DNA of 64,000 nt from Prevotellaceae bacterium UBA4336 (GCA_002394305.1 DGTM01000009.1:1-64000), one strand, 5' to 3'; counted from the first letter of the stretch, positions 43,379 through 53,559 are shown. Made by a program: numbers and translations. Notes: generated by a model from the sequence alone, not told the origin.

Positions 43379-44160
43379 AGAACACTGCATTCATCATCGT
43401 GTCATTGCTGATGGCGCTCAGCGCATCGGCCCAGGACCTCTGCATCGGCAGCTTCTACGTCACCTCCACCGACGAGGAGAGCCTGCTGGGCGACGGCGGC
43501 GACAAGTGGGCCAAGCGCCTGCCCGTCATCGGCGACATGTTCAACTTCGAGCAGCCCGACGTGCTCGGACTGCAGTCCGTGACCGAAGCACAGCTCTCGC
43601 AAATCGTCAACCGCCTGACGCAGCACAAGGCCGCAGGCGACATCCTCTACAGCCAGACACTGGAGCTCGACACGTGCGGGCTCGTGGCGGACATGCCGGA
43701 GGGCAGCACCTGCTCGTGGGCAAGGCTGAGGAAGGACGGACGGCCCTTCTACGTCTTCAATATGTGTCTCCCCACCTCTCTGATGGAAGCCCTCACGTCC
43801 GCCAACCGTGTCCGTACGGCCGCGGAGGAAATCAACAGCGAGGGCCTGCCGTGCTTCGTCGTCGGCTTCCTGGGCGTCAACGAGACGAAGATGCCGTACA
43901 CCCGCCTGTCGGCCAAGTTCAACGACTGCTACAAGTCGCCCGTCGTCAGCGCGGAATATGGCACGAAGAACGACTTCAACCTTGCCGCCAACCACGGCAC
44001 CGAGCGCTACGACTTCGTCTTTGCCTCGAAGGACGTCACGCTCCGAGCCTACGGCCAGTTGCAGTACGGCTACTTCACCAAGGAGGCCGACGGCACGTAC
44101 AAGCGCCGTCTGCCCTCCGCACACTTCCCCGTCATGGCAAAGGTGACGCTGAAGGAGTAG
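43375..44160 (+). CDS. Degenerate EEP-fold exported protein (likely pseudoenzyme)
   Basis: The 261-residue protein has a signal peptide (1-19) and an EEP-like fold resembling the domain of the preceding gene, but most catalytic positions differ: GVQE is GLQS, NTHMD is NMCLP, SGDYNA is VGFLGVNE and SDHSPV is SAHFPV, with only the last His kept. It is translationally coupled to the preceding gene (ATGA overlap, 43375-43378). A regulatory, binding or structural role seems more likely than catalysis. It has no GLUG repeats and no conserved C-terminal tail. A terminator hairpin follows at 44207. Confidence 0.8.
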   Translation: MKNTAFIIVSLLMALSASAQDLCIGSFYVTSTDEESLLGDGGDKWAKRLPVIGDMFNFEQPDVLGLQSVTEAQLSQIVNRLTQHKAAGDILYSQTLELDTCGLVADMPEGSTCSWARLRKDGRPFYVFNMCLPTSLMEALTSANRVRTAAEEINSEGLPCFVVGFLGVNETKMPYTRLSAKFNDCYKSPVVSAEYGTKNDFNLAANHGTERYDFVFASKDVTLRAYGQLQYGYFTKEADGTYKRRLPSAHFPVMAKVTLKE

Positions 44161-44783
44161 AAAATCCCTTACACCGAGAGCCGCCCCAGCGTGCGGTTCC
44201 GAGCCACACCGCGTGCCGCTTCCGCCATAAGAGCCCAGCGCTTATTTCGGAAGAGCACGCGGTGTTTTGTTTTGCCCCCTGCCGCGTCCGGTGTCGCCGC
44301 ACGCCAAAATCGCCCCCAAACCCTGCACATTTTATCCGTGCGGAAAGCAGTTCTGCTGCTTTCTTAACCCCTTCCCGCATCCCGCTCCCTTCTAACACCC
44401 TGATAACCAAAGCCAACTCGATTTAAGCCCGTTTTCCGTCCTTTGCCGACCTGGGTGCCGCAGCGCCGAAAAAAGCCCGCCAGAACGCGACGGACTAAGA
44501 AAACTCTTTACATACGTCGGCGGCGCCTGCCGTCATCCCCCCTTCGGAACAGCGTCAGTCCCAATGCGGCGCGGAACTTGACGATATTCAATGTGTTGTT
44601 TGCAAAACGCCACAATTTGACATTTTTTAACACAAAGAAAGGAACGTGTTCGTACGGAAATCCCTAATTTTACGAACGGTAAGAGTGAAAATGTACGCGC
44701 CAACGCGATAAAATCCGTCCGACGGACAAGATTTAACACCATATACTTCAACTTTTTATCCAAAAACTAAAACTAACAAACCT
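44161..44783. other. Intergenic region upstream of the GLUG genes
   Basis: This 623-nt gap holds a terminator built from a repeat unit (44207-44273), then a G/C-rich stretch without a convincing coding frame, then an AT-rich region with GTTCGT/ACGAAC inverted arms around TAATTTTAC (44663-44671), a possible weak -7 box that would give a leader of about 107 nt for the gene at 44784. A minus-strand frame at 44533-44763 has no recognisable features. Confidence 0.5.
44207..44273 (+). terminator. Intrinsic terminator formed from a 22-nt-type repeat unit
   Basis: Arms 44207-44234 and 44238-44264 pair over about 27 bp with a few mismatches (CACCGCGTGC with GCACGCGGTG; CTTCCG with CGGAAG; ATAAG with CTTAT) and are followed by TTTTGTTTT. 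The right arm contains CTTATTTCGGAAG, the core of the 22-nt repeat family. It ends the EEP operon. Confidence 0.8.
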
Positions 44784-47597
44784 ATGAGACGAAATCTTTA
44801 CTCGCTTCTCCTGGGGGCTTTGTGCAGCCTGCTGGGAACGAACGTTTGGGCGCAGGACCTGAACACAACCTTCATCGACGGCACCGAGTACTACGAAATC
44901 GGCACGGCCGACGACCTTGCCACGCTGGCTAACATCGTGAACGGCGGCGAGACAGGCGCCAATGCCGTGCTGACGGCCGACATCGACATGGCCGCCCTCA
45001 TCGCGATGGACGGATGGAAACCCATCGGCGACTGGAGCACAGGAGCTGTAACGTCCGCCTATTGCGGTCACTTCAACGGCCAGGGACACACCATCTCCGG
45101 TTTCAACGCCACGGCTACGCAAAACTACTACGGCATTTTCGGTGTCATCTCGACGGGTGCGCTCATCGAAAACTTCACCATCTATGGAACAGTTAGCTGC
45201 GGCTACAAGACAATGGGTGTCGTAGGTTATGCTCGCGACGCCACGCCCACTATCCGAGGCATCCACAGCTACCTGAACATCAACAACACTGCTGCGGGCA
45301 ACAGGCATGGCGGCATCCTGGGAAGCTCCGTCAACGGCACCATCATCGTGGACCGCTGTACTTATTCCGGCACCCTTGATGGGAACGATAACGCAAAAGA
45401 CGGCAACTATGGCGGCATCGTGGGTTATGTGAACAACAACGCCAACGCACATCTCAAGGTCACCAATTGTCTGTTCGACGGCCAGCTTATCAACACAGCA
45501 GAGACTCCGGGCAATTGTACCTTCGGCGGCATTGTAGGCTATGTTGGAGGCAATCCCGACGTAACCGTCACCAACTGCCTCTCCATCGGTACACTGCAGT
45601 CAGCTATCACCGGTCAGTTCTACGGGGCTGTCAAGCACAACACCTGTTCCATCGTCAACAGCTTCTATCAGGGCGACAACGTGAACGGTTCGGCAAGCAC
45701 CGTGACTCCCACCACACAAGAGGTCACCAAGGTGACAGCCGAGCAGCTTGCCAGCGGCGAGATATGCTACGCGCTGAACGAAAGCGTCAGCGGCGGCGAG
45801 AACTGGTTCCAGACACTCGTCGACGACGCCCACCCCTTCCCCTACAACGGCGGCGTGCACGACCCCATCTATGCCAACGGCTCCTTCAAGTGCGATATGA
45901 CGCCTAAGGAAGGCTCCGACGTCATCTACAGCAATGTCAACTCCAGCATCATCGACGACCATACTTTTGCCGACGGCTTATGCACCGTCTGCAATGCCCC
46001 CGACGAGACATGGCTGACTCCCAACAGCGACGGCTTCTTCGAGATTGCCAACGAGAAAGAACTCGTCTGGTTCGCAGCTTACGTAAATCAAGTAAGCGTG
46101 GCAGCCAACGCCGTGCTGACAGCCGACATCGACATGACTGGCATCGAGTGGACACCCATAGGCATCGGCTCGGGCAATGCTGCACCCGGTGCAACCGCCT
46201 ACACCGGCACCTTCGACGGACAGGGACACGCCATCACCGGCTTCAGTGCAGAGGGCACAGGACATCTCGGACTCTTTGGCGACACGAGTGGTGCCACCAT
46301 CAAGAACTTCAGAATCAGCGGCAAACTTACCGTGACCGGCGGATACGGCGGCGGTGTCGTGGCATGGCCCATCAGCACCACCATAGAGAACGTATTCTCC
46401 AGATTGGCCGTTAGCGTTCCCAACAGCAGTACGCACCATGTTGGCGGCGTGGTAGGCTCTGCCCGTGGCAACAATACAATCGTCGGCTGCACCTTCGACG
46501 GCTCAATGACAGTAGCAGCAGGCAGCACCGACAACTTCGCCGGCATCGCTGCATACATTACCGGAGGCGACAAGGTGATGAACTGTGCCAGCTATGGCTA
46601 CATCATCTTCAAGGACGCTGGCTGTGCAGCCGGCGGCGTGGTGGGATACCTTAACAGCACGGCAGCAGTCGTCAAGAACTGTCTCTGTACCAGTGCAATC
46701 ATTTTCGACGGCGAAAGCGACCCCAAGTACGGCGCTGCCATCTTGGGCAGGACGAAAGGCTTCTCCTCCGATTTGGTGACAAACAACTACTGGCGCAAGA
46801 ACGGTGCCTATGGAGCAGCAAAGAAGGACGACGGAACAGATCCAATCAATGCTGGCTGTGTGACTGCCGAACAGCTTGCCAGCGGCGAGGTGACTGTGGC
46901 GCTTGGCATCGCCTTCCGCCAGAACATCGACGAGGATGACTATCCCATACTCGATGCCTCACACAACGTAGTGGCCGAGATTACCGATGCCGGATACGCC
47001 ACCCTCTACATCCCCGATGCCGACATTGCAGTACCCGCAGGCGTCACTGCCTACACAGCCGAGATTGCAGTAGGCGAAAAGGAAGGCAAGCAGTACCAGT
47101 ACCTCGCACTGGCAGAGCTGGCAGGCACCATCCCCGCAGGGAACGCCGTCATCCTGAAAGGCACGGCAGGCATCTACGAGTTTGCCGCTTCCGCAGGCGA
47201 GACCGTGCCCGACGGCGCATTCAAGATACACGAAGACGTGGTGGACGGCAGCAACGCACTCGTCAAGGCATGGGCTGCTCCTATCGCAGGCAACGTCCTG
47301 AAGGGCGCCGCCGAGGACATCGAAGCCGCCGGCAAGTACGTGCTGGCTAAGGTCGATGGCAAGGTATGCTTCTATCTGGCAACAAGCGGCACCATCAAGG
47401 CAGGCAAGGCCTATCTCGACATTGCCTCCGACGTCAAGGCCTTCTACTTCGGCTTCGACGAGGCAACCGGCATCGAAATGGTCAATGGTCAATGGTCAAC
47501 GGCCAATGGTCAGTCAATCTACAACCTGGCCGGACAGCGCCTGCAGAAGATGCAGCGCGGCATCAACATCACCGCCGGCAAGAAGATACTGAAGTAA
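44784..47597 (+). CDS. Exported GLUG-repeat surface protein
   Basis: The 937-residue protein has a signal peptide (1-23) and two GLUG-type beta-helix regions (about 25-330 and 410-720), with the recurring pattern GHFNGQGHTISGF ... LFGxxxGAxIxNxxxxG ... GGIVGY. A beta-rich domain follows (about 735-890; IADAGYATLYIPDADIAV-like ITDAGYATLY). After a short repeat-derived NGQWSTANGQ it ends in IYNLAGQRLQKMQRGINI. GLUG proteins are thought to be surface adhesins. The first module resembles the second module of the protein at 47646, and vice versa. It is 48 nt upstream of that gene. Confidence 0.85.
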   Translation: MRRNLYSLLLGALCSLLGTNVWAQDLNTTFIDGTEYYEIGTADDLATLANIVNGGETGANAVLTADIDMAALIAMDGWKPIGDWSTGAVTSAYCGHFNGQGHTISGFNATATQNYYGIFGVISTGALIENFTIYGTVSCGYKTMGVVGYARDATPTIRGIHSYLNINNTAAGNRHGGILGSSVNGTIIVDRCTYSGTLDGNDNAKDGNYGGIVGYVNNNANAHLKVTNCLFDGQLINTAETPGNCTFGGIVGYVGGNPDVTVTNCLSIGTLQSAITGQFYGAVKHNTCSIVNSFYQGDNVNGSASTVTPTTQEVTKVTAEQLASGEICYALNESVSGGENWFQTLVDDAHPFPYNGGVHDPIYANGSFKCDMTPKEGSDVIYSNVNSSIIDDHTFADGLCTVCNAPDETWLTPNSDGFFEIANEKELVWFAAYVNQVSVAANAVLTADIDMTGIEWTPIGIGSGNAAPGATAYTGTFDGQGHAITGFSAEGTGHLGLFGDTSGATIKNFRISGKLTVTGGYGGGVVAWPISTTIENVFSRLAVSVPNSSTHHVGGVVGSARGNNTIVGCTFDGSMTVAAGSTDNFAGIAAYITGGDKVMNCASYGYIIFKDAGCAAGGVVGYLNSTAAVVKNCLCTSAIIFDGESDPKYGAAILGRTKGFSSDLVTNNYWRKNGAYGAAKKDDGTDPINAGCVTAEQLASGEVTVALGIAFRQNIDEDDYPILDASHNVVAEITDAGYATLYIPDADIAVPAGVTAYTAEIAVGEKEGKQYQYLALAELAGTIPAGNAVILKGTAGIYEFAASAGETVPDGAFKIHEDVVDGSNALVKAWAAPIAGNVLKGAAEDIEAAGKYVLAKVDGKVCFYLATSGTIKAGKAYLDIASDVKAFYFGFDEATGIEMVNGQWSTANGQSIYNLAGQRLQKMQRGINITAGKKILK
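47478..47512 (+). repeat. 7-nt repeat (ATGGTCA) inside the GLUG protein gene
   Basis: AATGGTCAATGGTCAACGG and flanking units give MVNGQWSTANGQ directly before the conserved C-terminal tail, the same place as the AT-rich insert in the EEP-GLUG gene. Confidence 0.75.
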
Positions 47598-47645
47598 CGG
47601 CGTATTATATATAGTAATGTACTCCTTCAATTAAAACTGACAGAC

Positions 47646-50600
47646 ATGAAGAAACATGCATATTCCCTCCTCATCACAGCCCTGCTGGGCATGTGGGGAA
47701 CGCAGGCAGGGGCGCAGGACCTCACGACAACCGAGGTGGACGGCGTCACCTATTACAAGATTGCCAGCGGCGCCGACCTCGTGGCATTCGCCGACCTGGT
47801 GAACACGGGCGACGGCACAGCAGGCGCCAACGCCCTTCTGACGGCCGACATCAAGCTGGACAGCCCCTGGGAAAAGCCCATCGGATTCGCCGGACTGAAC
47901 TACACCGGCATCTTCGACGGCCAGGGACACAGCATCACTGGCTTCGAGACGGAATGTACCATGGACGGCGGCGGCCTCTTCGGCTACACCAAGGAAGCCA
48001 CCATCAAGAACTTCAGCATCGACGGCACACTGACCTCCACGGCAGGAACCGGCTCGGGCGTCGTGGGCTATCCCAGCTCCAGCACCATCACCGGCATACA
48101 CTCTTCGCTGGACATCTCTGTGCCTGTGGCCGGAGTGCACCACGTGGGTGGCGTCGTAGGCTCGGCCCGCGGCGGTAACACCATCTCGGGCTGCACCTTC
48201 ACCGGCACAATGACCGTGGCCGTAGGCAGCACCGACAACTTTGCCGGCGTCGTGGCCTACCTGGGCGGCGACAGCGTGTCCTTTTGCGCCAACTACGGCA
48301 CCATCACGTTCGACGACATGAACTGTGCCGCAGGCGGCGTGGCAGGCTACCTCAACAACACGGGCAGCTATGTGAAGGGCTGCCTGAACGTCGGCTCGCT
48401 CGTCTACAGCGAGGAGGAAGGCACGCCGAAGTGGGGCGGTGCCATCGTCGGACGTCTCAGGACACACGACCTCGCCAAGGTGAAGGACAACTGCTGGCTC
48501 AGCGGCAGTGCCACGGGTGCCGGCAAGGACAACGACGGCAAGGTCAACCTGACGAGCGCCGCCTGCATCACCGAGGCACAGCTCTCCAGCGGCGAAGCCT
48601 GCTACCTGCTCAACGGCGACCAGACCGTCGTCGGGTGGTACCAGACCCTCGGCGAGGACGAACGGCCCACGCTCGAGCAGACGCACAAGCAGGTCTACAT
48701 GAACGGACACCTGCACTGCAACGGCGACATCTACGAGGGCGCTACCTTCTCCAACACCGATGCGGGCACCATACAGGACGACCATGTCTTCCAGGACGGC
48801 TTCTGCACCTACTGCCACCTCTTCGACCAGAGCTTCATCACTCCGAACGCCGAGGGCTTCTATGAGATAGCCAATGCCAAGCAGCTCGTCTGGTTCGAGC
48901 AGCTGGTGAACGGCGGCAAGCTTGACGCCAATGCCGTGCTGACAGCCGACATCGACTTCGCAGACCTCATGCCCGAAGGCGAGGACCCGGAGGTGGCCGA
49001 AGTGGCGTGGACGCCTATTGGCGACTGGGGCGCAACCCGAGGCGTTGCCGGCGCTGCCTACAAGGGGCACTTCGACGGCCAGGGACACACCATCAAGCAC
49101 CTCAACGCCACATCCGCGCAGAACTACTTCGGCGTGTTCGGCGTCATCTCAACAGACTGCCTCATCGAGAACTTCACCATCTACGGCACGTACCGCATCA
49201 CGTACCAGTACGCAGGCAGCGTCGCAGCATACGCTCGCGATGACCGTCCCACCATCCGGAACATCCACAGCTATGTGAACATCTTCAACACGTCATCCGG
49301 CGGCAGACAGGGCGGCATCCTGGGCGGTGTCCTCACCACAACCTTCCGGACCACCGTCGAGAACTGTGCCTACTCCGGTACGCTCGACGGCAACGATGCC
49401 GGTGGCAGTGGCAACTATGGCGGCATCGTGGGCTATGTGAACAACAACTCGGCAACCGTCCTGGACATCACCAACTGCCTGTTCGACGGCAAGGTCATCA
49501 ACAGCAACGCCGCCCCCGGCGGCTGCACCTTCGGCGGCTTCGTCGGCTACAGCAACGGCGGCGCAGTCACCATCAAGAACAGTCTCTCCATCGGACAAGT
49601 GGAGTCGGCCATCTGGGGCCAGTTCTTCGGTGCCGTGAAGAGCACGAGGTCCTCCCTGCCCAACAGCTTCTATGTGGGCGAAATCCTCAACGGCTCCGCA
49701 AGCACGGTGACGCTGAAGGCGACCGAGACCAACTTCGATGAGCTTGCCAGCGGCGCGGTCTGCTGGAAGCTGAACGAAGAGTCGTTCCTCGATGCCGTAT
49801 GGCGGCAGACGCTCAGGGAGAGCGCATATCCTGTGCCCCTGGCAGACGAGGCCATCGTCTACAGGACGCCGGACGGCTACGAATGTGTCTCTCCCGACGA
49901 CCCCTCGACGCTCTATCCCTTCGTGAGCGGCATCATTGCCAGCGAGACGGAGTTCATCGAGAACACCGTAGCCTACCAGCCTCTGCTCGATGCGTACAAG
50001 AGCACCGTGGAGTCGTGGGAGGGCATCGAGACGTACGACGCCTTCATCGCGGCTTATCAGGCCTCGGTGGAGCAGAAGGAGAGCATCAGGCAGTCGGCTG
50101 CCGCCTATGCCGCCTACGTCGCTGCCTGCGAGGGCGCCATTGCCTACCTCAGCGAGAACAGCGTGGAGGGCACGTGGAGCACTTTCCTCCAGACCTACCT
50201 GCAGGAGAGCGTGGAGCCCGGCACCGACTATCCCCACGGCAGCTATGCCTACATCATGGAGAACCGCGACCTGGACAACGAGGCGATTGCAGCTGAGACG
50301 GCCTTCGTGAACCAGATGCTGGAGAACGCCATTGCGGGCGGCGTGACATCAGGCACCGAGGTGACCCGCCTGCTTGCCAACTCCACGTTCGCCGACGGCT
50401 TCGAGGGCTGGACCACGGAGACCGACGGCCCGACGCTCGCTACGGGCGGCGAGAAGGAGCTGATGACCATTGCCCGCGGCTCGGGCAAGGGCAGCTTCAG
50501 CTTCCAGCAGACGCTCAGCGAGGTGCCCAACGGTATCTACCTGATGACGCTCAGCGGCTTCTTCCGCGCCGGGACGGACGTCACCTCGCAGTTCTATGCC

Positions 50601-53420
50601 GGACAGCTCTACATGAACGGCACGGCCAACTACGTAATGGCAATCGGCGAGGATGTCGTTCCCGCTGAAGAGGCCGAGGACAAGGTGAACTGCTACCTCG
50701 ACAGCGACACGCACTATGTGGCGGACGATGCCGACGGCTATGTGCCCAACACATTGGTGGGATGCTCCTATGCCTACAATGCCACCCGCTACGTGAACTA
50801 CTGCGCCACGGAGGTGACCGACGGCACGCTGACCATCGGCGTACGCAACCTGGGCACTGGCCTCGACAGCGACTGGCTGCCCGTGGGCGGCATGCATGTC
50901 TACTACCTGGGCACGGCCGAGGAAGCCAACGAGCAGCTCTCCGACGTGCTCGCTGCCTTCGCAGAGCGTGCACAGGTCATCCTGGACTTCCCCTGGAGCG
51001 GCGACGATGCGTTTGCCCAGTACCCCAACATGGCGAATGCCCTGAAGGAGCAGCTCACCGACCTGATACTCGAAGCCGCCAGCGCTGCGACCGGAGAGCA
51101 GAAGATGGCGCTCATAGGCAAGTTCTCGACGCTCTTTAACGAAGTGCACGACTGCCGCATGGCCTACATCGACATGGCGCGGACCGTCTTCCATATGTTC
51201 GACTACATCGACCAGCTTTCGGCAGCAGGCCTGATAGATAATGACGAATACAACGCAATGGAGGAGAAGATCTACGCGGCATGGCAGAACTATCAGGACG
51301 GCGACGTGACGGCCGAGCAGGCCCGGGCCATCACGGCCCAGCTCAATGAGACCGACCTCGTGCTGCCCGTCGAGAACGGCGCATACCAGCTCGCCACGGC
51401 CGACCAGCTGAAGCTCTTCTCCGTCCTCGTCAACTGTGGCGGCAACACGACCAATGCCGTGCTGACGGCCGACATCGACATGAGCGGGATAGACGACTTC
51501 CAGCCCATCGGCACCACCGCAAATCCCTTCATGGCTGAGTTCGACGGTCAGGGCCACAAGATTACCGGTTTCGGCAGCTACAACGAAGAGGATGGCTTCT
51601 ATACCCTGAACTTTGTGGGCGACAGACAAGGCTTCTTCGGCTACGTCAAGAACGCCACCATCAAGAACTTCAGCATCGACGGCACCTTCACCTACGACGG
51701 TGGCACAGGCTACGGCGCCATCGGCTGGGCCGAAGGCAGCACCCTGCAGAACATCCATTCTTCGCTCCAGATTGCCTCGGTATCCACCGCGCACCACATC
51801 GGCGGTATCTGCGGCGACATGCGTGCCGGAAGCCGGGCCATCGGCTGCTCCTTCAGCGGCACGATAACCGACAGCCACAACACGCACGACTGCATCGGCG
51901 GCATCGGCGGCTACTCCAACGAGAACTGCCTCTACGAGAACTGCGCCAACTACGGCACCATCCAGTTCTCCAACGCCACGGCATACGCCAGCGGCATCTG
52001 CGGCTACGTCAACAACGACATCTTCGTGGGTGTGAACAACTGTCTCAACGTGGGTACAGTCCGCATGGCTGATGGCTCGGCGCCTACCTACGGCGGTGCT
52101 ATCGTCGGCCGCCTGCGCGGTCATGCCAACTCCAAGTTCCAGAACAACTACTGGCTCGGCGGCAGTGCTGCAAGGGCATACGGCGAGAATCAGGCCGATG
52201 CCACGCAGGTCACCTCCGAACAGCTTCTCAGCGGCGAAGTCTGCTACAAGCTCAACCATGGGTCGGCGTCCGAAGGGGAAGCCAACGGCGACCAGACGGA
52301 CATCAACTGGTTCCAGACGCTCGGCGAGGATACCTATCCCGTGCTCTTCGATAGCCACAAGGTTGTCTATGTGACAGAGGAAGGCACCTACACCAACGAG
52401 AAGGTTTCCGTGCCCGACGGTTCGAAGGAGAATCCCTTCGTAGTGAAGTCGGCAACCGACCTTGCCAACCTGATTAACAAGCTCGTTTCCGGCCGCATGA
52501 ACTATGTGGTGATGGAGGAGGACGTGGATATGGCAGGCGTCACGGACTGGGTGCCTCTCTTCAACATCCCCGACCAGTCGAACGGCTATCCCTTCATCGA
52601 CTTCGACGGTAAGAACCATGTCATCCGGGGTCTCACGTCCAACACGACAGGTGCGTATGACTACTGCGGTCTCTTCGGCATCCTCTGCGGAAATGTGCGC
52701 AACCTGGGTGTGGAGAATGCCGACGTGACGTGTGCCGGCGGCACCGGCATCCTGGCCGGCTATCTGGGGCACTCAACCTACGGCCAGCCCTGCTATGTGG
52801 AGAACGTCTGGGTAACAGGCAAGCTGACAGCAAACGGCTACTGCGGCGGTTTGTTCGGCAATGTTGCCGACGAAGCCCACATCCTCAATTGCTATGCTAA
52901 CGTAGAGGTGACCGGCTCGGGCGACCTCACCGGCGGCATCATCGGCCGTGTGCGCAACCGTGTGGAAATGGCTCAGGTCTATGCGGCTGGCAGCATCAAC
53001 CGTGGCGGCGGCATCATAGGCGGCGGCTTCCAGGACGTCACACCGCTGGGCTCCTACAAGAATGTTGCCGTGTGGAACAACACGGAAAGGAACTTCGGTC
53101 CTGTCCGCGAAGGTGAGGACTTGGGTGAGATTCTCTATTACGACGGCACCAACTTTGCCGACATGCAGAGCCAGGTGGTAGCTTGGGATCCTGCTGTATG
53201 GACTTGCGACATGCAGGCCGGCAGCTATCCTGTGCTGAAGGCCTTTGCCGGACTCAGCGGCGACCTGAACGGCGACGGCAAGGTTGATATTGCCGATGCT
53301 GTCACCATCCTGAACCTGATGGCCGAAGGCAGCAGCGATGCAGCAGCCGACCTGAACGGCGACGGCAAGGTGGATATCGCCGACTTCGTCACTGTGCTCA
53401 ACATCATGGCTGAACAGTAA
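47646..53420 (+). CDS. Giant GLUG-repeat protein with a dockerin-like C terminus
   Basis: The 1924-residue protein has a signal peptide (1-23), GLUG-type beta-helix regions at about 25-350, 395-700, 1240-1580 and 1594-1860, a helical linker (775-880, 1090-1240), and a central beta-sandwich of carbohydrate-binding-module type (905-1085; LLANSTFADGFEGW). The modules are joined by a recurrent segment with EQLxSGExCYxLNGDQT and W(Y/F)QTLGED. It ends not in the LAGQRL tail but in two EF-hand-like dockerin repeats (GDLNGDGKVDIADAVTILNL and DLNGDGKVDIADFVTVLNIM), which bind calcium and may dock to a cohesin-like partner or aid sorting. Adhesion or glycan binding is inferred. Confidence 0.86.
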   Translation: MKKHAYSLLITALLGMWGTQAGAQDLTTTEVDGVTYYKIASGADLVAFADLVNTGDGTAGANALLTADIKLDSPWEKPIGFAGLNYTGIFDGQGHSITGFETECTMDGGGLFGYTKEATIKNFSIDGTLTSTAGTGSGVVGYPSSSTITGIHSSLDISVPVAGVHHVGGVVGSARGGNTISGCTFTGTMTVAVGSTDNFAGVVAYLGGDSVSFCANYGTITFDDMNCAAGGVAGYLNNTGSYVKGCLNVGSLVYSEEEGTPKWGGAIVGRLRTHDLAKVKDNCWLSGSATGAGKDNDGKVNLTSAACITEAQLSSGEACYLLNGDQTVVGWYQTLGEDERPTLEQTHKQVYMNGHLHCNGDIYEGATFSNTDAGTIQDDHVFQDGFCTYCHLFDQSFITPNAEGFYEIANAKQLVWFEQLVNGGKLDANAVLTADIDFADLMPEGEDPEVAEVAWTPIGDWGATRGVAGAAYKGHFDGQGHTIKHLNATSAQNYFGVFGVISTDCLIENFTIYGTYRITYQYAGSVAAYARDDRPTIRNIHSYVNIFNTSSGGRQGGILGGVLTTTFRTTVENCAYSGTLDGNDAGGSGNYGGIVGYVNNNSATVLDITNCLFDGKVINSNAAPGGCTFGGFVGYSNGGAVTIKNSLSIGQVESAIWGQFFGAVKSTRSSLPNSFYVGEILNGSASTVTLKATETNFDELASGAVCWKLNEESFLDAVWRQTLRESAYPVPLADEAIVYRTPDGYECVSPDDPSTLYPFVSGIIASETEFIENTVAYQPLLDAYKSTVESWEGIETYDAFIAAYQASVEQKESIRQSAAAYAAYVAACEGAIAYLSENSVEGTWSTFLQTYLQESVEPGTDYPHGSYAYIMENRDLDNEAIAAETAFVNQMLENAIAGGVTSGTEVTRLLANSTFADGFEGWTTETDGPTLATGGEKELMTIARGSGKGSFSFQQTLSEVPNGIYLMTLSGFFRAGTDVTSQFYAGQLYMNGTANYVMAIGEDVVPAEEAEDKVNCYLDSDTHYVADDADGYVPNTLVGCSYAYNATRYVNYCATEVTDGTLTIGVRNLGTGLDSDWLPVGGMHVYYLGTAEEANEQLSDVLAAFAERAQVILDFPWSGDDAFAQYPNMANALKEQLTDLILEAASAATGEQKMALIGKFSTLFNEVHDCRMAYIDMARTVFHMFDYIDQLSAAGLIDNDEYNAMEEKIYAAWQNYQDGDVTAEQARAITAQLNETDLVLPVENGAYQLATADQLKLFSVLVNCGGNTTNAVLTADIDMSGIDDFQPIGTTANPFMAEFDGQGHKITGFGSYNEEDGFYTLNFVGDRQGFFGYVKNATIKNFSIDGTFTYDGGTGYGAIGWAEGSTLQNIHSSLQIASVSTAHHIGGICGDMRAGSRAIGCSFSGTITDSHNTHDCIGGIGGYSNENCLYENCANYGTIQFSNATAYASGICGYVNNDIFVGVNNCLNVGTVRMADGSAPTYGGAIVGRLRGHANSKFQNNYWLGGSAARAYGENQADATQVTSEQLLSGEVCYKLNHGSASEGEANGDQTDINWFQTLGEDTYPVLFDSHKVVYVTEEGTYTNEKVSVPDGSKENPFVVKSATDLANLINKLVSGRMNYVVMEEDVDMAGVTDWVPLFNIPDQSNGYPFIDFDGKNHVIRGLTSNTTGAYDYCGLFGILCGNVRNLGVENADVTCAGGTGILAGYLGHSTYGQPCYVENVWVTGKLTANGYCGGLFGNVADEAHILNCYANVEVTGSGDLTGGIIGRVRNRVEMAQVYAAGSINRGGGIIGGGFQDVTPLGSYKNVAVWNNTERNFGPVREGEDLGEILYYDGTNFADMQSQVVAWDPAVWTCDMQAGSYPVLKAFAGLSGDLNGDGKVDIADAVTILNLMAEGSSDAAADLNGDGKVDIADFVTVLNIMAEQ

Positions 53421-53431
53421 TCCGTAAGGCA

Positions 53432-53503
53432 TCTTATCCCGGAAGCGCCCCGCGCTTCTGGAATAAGCGCCTCGTGCTTCCGAAATAAGCGCCTCGTGCT
53501 TCC
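53432..53503. repeat. 22-nt repeat array after the dockerin-GLUG gene
   Basis: Units with core GCGCCTCGTGCTTCCGAAAT repeat with a 22-nt period, starting about 12 nt after the stop. The last unit merges with the terminator at 53510. Confidence 0.8.
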
Positions 53504-53509
53504 GGGATA

Positions 53510-53549
53510 AGCGTCCCATGCTTCCAAGGCAAGCATGGGGCGCTTTTTT
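53510..53549 (+). terminator. Intrinsic terminator built from the last repeat unit
   Basis: AGCGTCCCATGCTT (53510-53523) pairs with AAGCATGGGGCGCT (53531-53544) over 14 bp with one G-T wobble, 7-nt loop, followed by a T-tract. Confidence 0.88.
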
Positions 53550-53559
53550 CGTTTTTTTC

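Noticed and set aside
43375..44160. Annotation of the second EEP protein as an active nuclease
   Set aside because: Most catalytic residues of the fold are replaced, so activity should not be assumed.
44533..44763. A 76-codon minus-strand frame upstream of the GLUG genes
   Set aside because: No homology-like pattern, no recognisable promoter or ribosome site, and it covers the likely promoter region of the gene at 44784.
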